Below, piece after piece: positions 5,474-6,453 of a DNA stretch of 6,453 nucleotides. Source of the stretch: DATBIS01 sp036556805 (GTDB taxonomy: Bacteria; Actinomycetota; UBA4738; HRBIN12); NCBI GenBank assembly GCA_036556805.1, contig DATBIS010000079.1, forward strand, positions 1-6,453. The letters run 5' to 3'. The notes under the pieces are model-generated. The model was not told the DNA's origin and did not search any database. It saw only the letters and a program-made list of their open reading frames with translations. The position numbers were made by a program, and so were the translations under genes. Position 1 is the stretch's first letter. Every line of letters begins with the position of its first letter.

Positions 5474-6453
5474 GCCGGAGCGCTCCGCCCGATCCCTCGC
5501 GGACGGCGCGGTACGAGGAAGGGAGCCGACGCCGGCAGTGGCTCGCGTTCGTCGTGGTCATCGCGCTGGTGCTGGGCGGCGGCATCGCACTCCTCATCGC
5601 ACGCAGCGGCCGCGAGGCGCCCACGCCGACGGTCGCCGCTCAACCTTCGGGTGAGGTCCCCACGGTGCTGCTGTCGGTGCGTGGAGCGAAGGTGCCTCTG
5701 CTGGCCGTGCTCGGCGGCGGCGAGACGCCCGCCGCGCTGCCGATCCCGCCCGGCCTCTCGGTCGAGGCGCCCGGACTCGGCCAGGTCGACATGGCCGCGG
5801 TCGCCCAGCTTCCCGGCGACGGCCTTCGCATCGCGATCTCGAACACACTGGGGATGTGGGTGGACGGCTACGCGGTCACCGATCTCGGACGGCTCGCCGC
5901 GGTGGTCGATCGCCTGGGCGGCCTGCGCGTCGACCTGCCGTCGGCCGTAACGCTCGGGACGGTCGTGCTGGGCCCCGGTGACGTCACGGTGAGCGGTGCT
6001 CAGATGCGCGGTCTGCTCACCTCCGGCACGGACGAGCTCCTGCGCTGGGAGGTCGTGCTCACGGCTCTCCTCGCCTCGCCGCCGACTTTCGGCGAGGCCG
6101 ACCTCCTCGAGGTCGACGACCTCGCGACCGCGCAGGACCTGCTCGACGCCGCGCGCGGCGCCGACCTCGAGTCGTTCCCGACCCACCTCGTCGCCGCCAC
6201 CACACGCGTGCCGAGCTTCACCGACCTCGACTCGCTGATCCGCGCGACGTACGGCGCCCCCACGCCGATCGTGCGCGTCTCCGTCGAGAACGACAGCGGC
6301 ATCCCGGCGGTGAGCGAGGACGTCGCGAGGATCCTCGTGCCGTTGGGCTTTCGCATCGTGCTGTCGCAGAACGGCGACAGCTTCAACAAGCAACGGACCG
6401 ACATCATCGCGATCGGTGGCCAGAACCTCGATGCCGCGAACCGCGCGCGCGAC
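5470..6453 (+). CDS. LytR-CpsA-Psr-like membrane protein with LytR_C domain (3'-partial, degenerate LCP domain)
   Basis: The frame is open from GTG at 5470 to the right edge, giving 328 residues without a stop. A basic cytoplasmic tail of 23 residues precedes one membrane helix at about 24-44 (WLAFVVVIALVLGGGIALLI), so the rest should be extracytoplasmic. Residues about 57-205 follow the LCP pattern: LGMWVDGYAVTDLGRLAAVV then DRLGGLRVDLP at 127-157, and LGPGDVTVSGAQM before 180. From about 266 a LytR_C domain begins (VRVSVENDSGIP, LVPLGFRIVLSQN). LCP enzymes attach glycopolymers to the cell wall, but here IPRD is IPPG (92-95) and the YVRxR arginines are replaced (LLTSG, 182-186), so catalysis is doubtful. 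GGAGAAGG at 5449-5456 and the GTGA overlap with nadD support the start. The ending lies outside. Confidence 0.85.
   Translation, partial: MSRSAPPDPSRTARYEEGSRRRQWLAFVVVIALVLGGGIALLIARSGREAPTPTVAAQPSGEVPTVLLSVRGAKVPLLAVLGGGETPAALPIPPGLSVEAPGLGQVDMAAVAQLPGDGLRIAISNTLGMWVDGYAVTDLGRLAAVVDRLGGLRVDLPSAVTLGTVVLGPGDVTVSGAQMRGLLTSGTDELLRWEVVLTALLASPPTFGEADLLEVDDLATAQDLLDAARGADLESFPTHLVAATTRVPSFTDLDSLIRATYGAPTPIVRVSVENDSGIPAVSEDVARILVPLGFRIVLSQNGDSFNKQRTDIIAIGGQNLDAANRARD

Noticed and set aside
5464..6393. 309-codon minus-strand open frame opposite the LytR-like gene
   Set aside because: Its translation is rich in Arg, His, Asp and Gln without a fold pattern, whereas the plus frame has a membrane helix, LCP-like and LytR_C features in the expected gene context.

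Overview
This window is a stretch of housekeeping chromosome from a high-GC bacterium, most likely a member of the Actinomycetota. The evidence is the gene order (RNase E/G, ribosomal proteins L21 and L27, Obg GTPase, NadD, LytR-type protein), the strong G/C bias at third codon positions, the RNase E with a long Arg/Ala/Pro/Glu-rich disordered arm, and at least one start that looks leaderless. The gene order departs from well-studied relatives such as Streptomyces, and the proteins are not close to any genus I can name. A deep-branching or uncultured lineage is plausible but not shown.

Layout. Positions 3-2000 hold the 3' part of an rne gene whose start lies left of the window. rplU (2015-2374) and rpmA (2398-2679) follow closely on the same strand. 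A small minus-strand gene (2676-3110), which looks like a PH/GRAM-type beta domain protein, meets rpmA tail to tail through a shared CTAG and separates rpmA from obgE. obgE (3152-4396) appears to start a new, probably leaderless transcript and is coupled by a GTGA overlap to a DinB-like four-helix protein gene (4393-4836). After a 40-base gap comes nadD (4877-5473), possibly with its own promoter. It is coupled by a second GTGA overlap to a membrane-anchored LytR-CpsA-Psr-like protein (5470 to the right edge) that lacks the family's usual arginines. No stretch over 300 bases is without a gene.

How the genes fit together. The plus-strand genes cover RNA decay and maturation (RNase E), large-subunit assembly (L21, L27, Obg), NAD synthesis (NadD) and cell-envelope biology (the LytR-like protein). 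In many actinobacteria rsfS follows next, so it may lie just right of the window. The proline genes proB and proA, often found between obg and nadD, are absent; the DinB-like gene sits in that place.

I found no mobile element, CRISPR array, tRNA, rRNA or phage gene, and no clearly new system. The points most worth a second look are the degenerate LCP domain, the inserted minus-strand gene, the RNase E with its disordered arm on one side only, and the likely leaderless starts.
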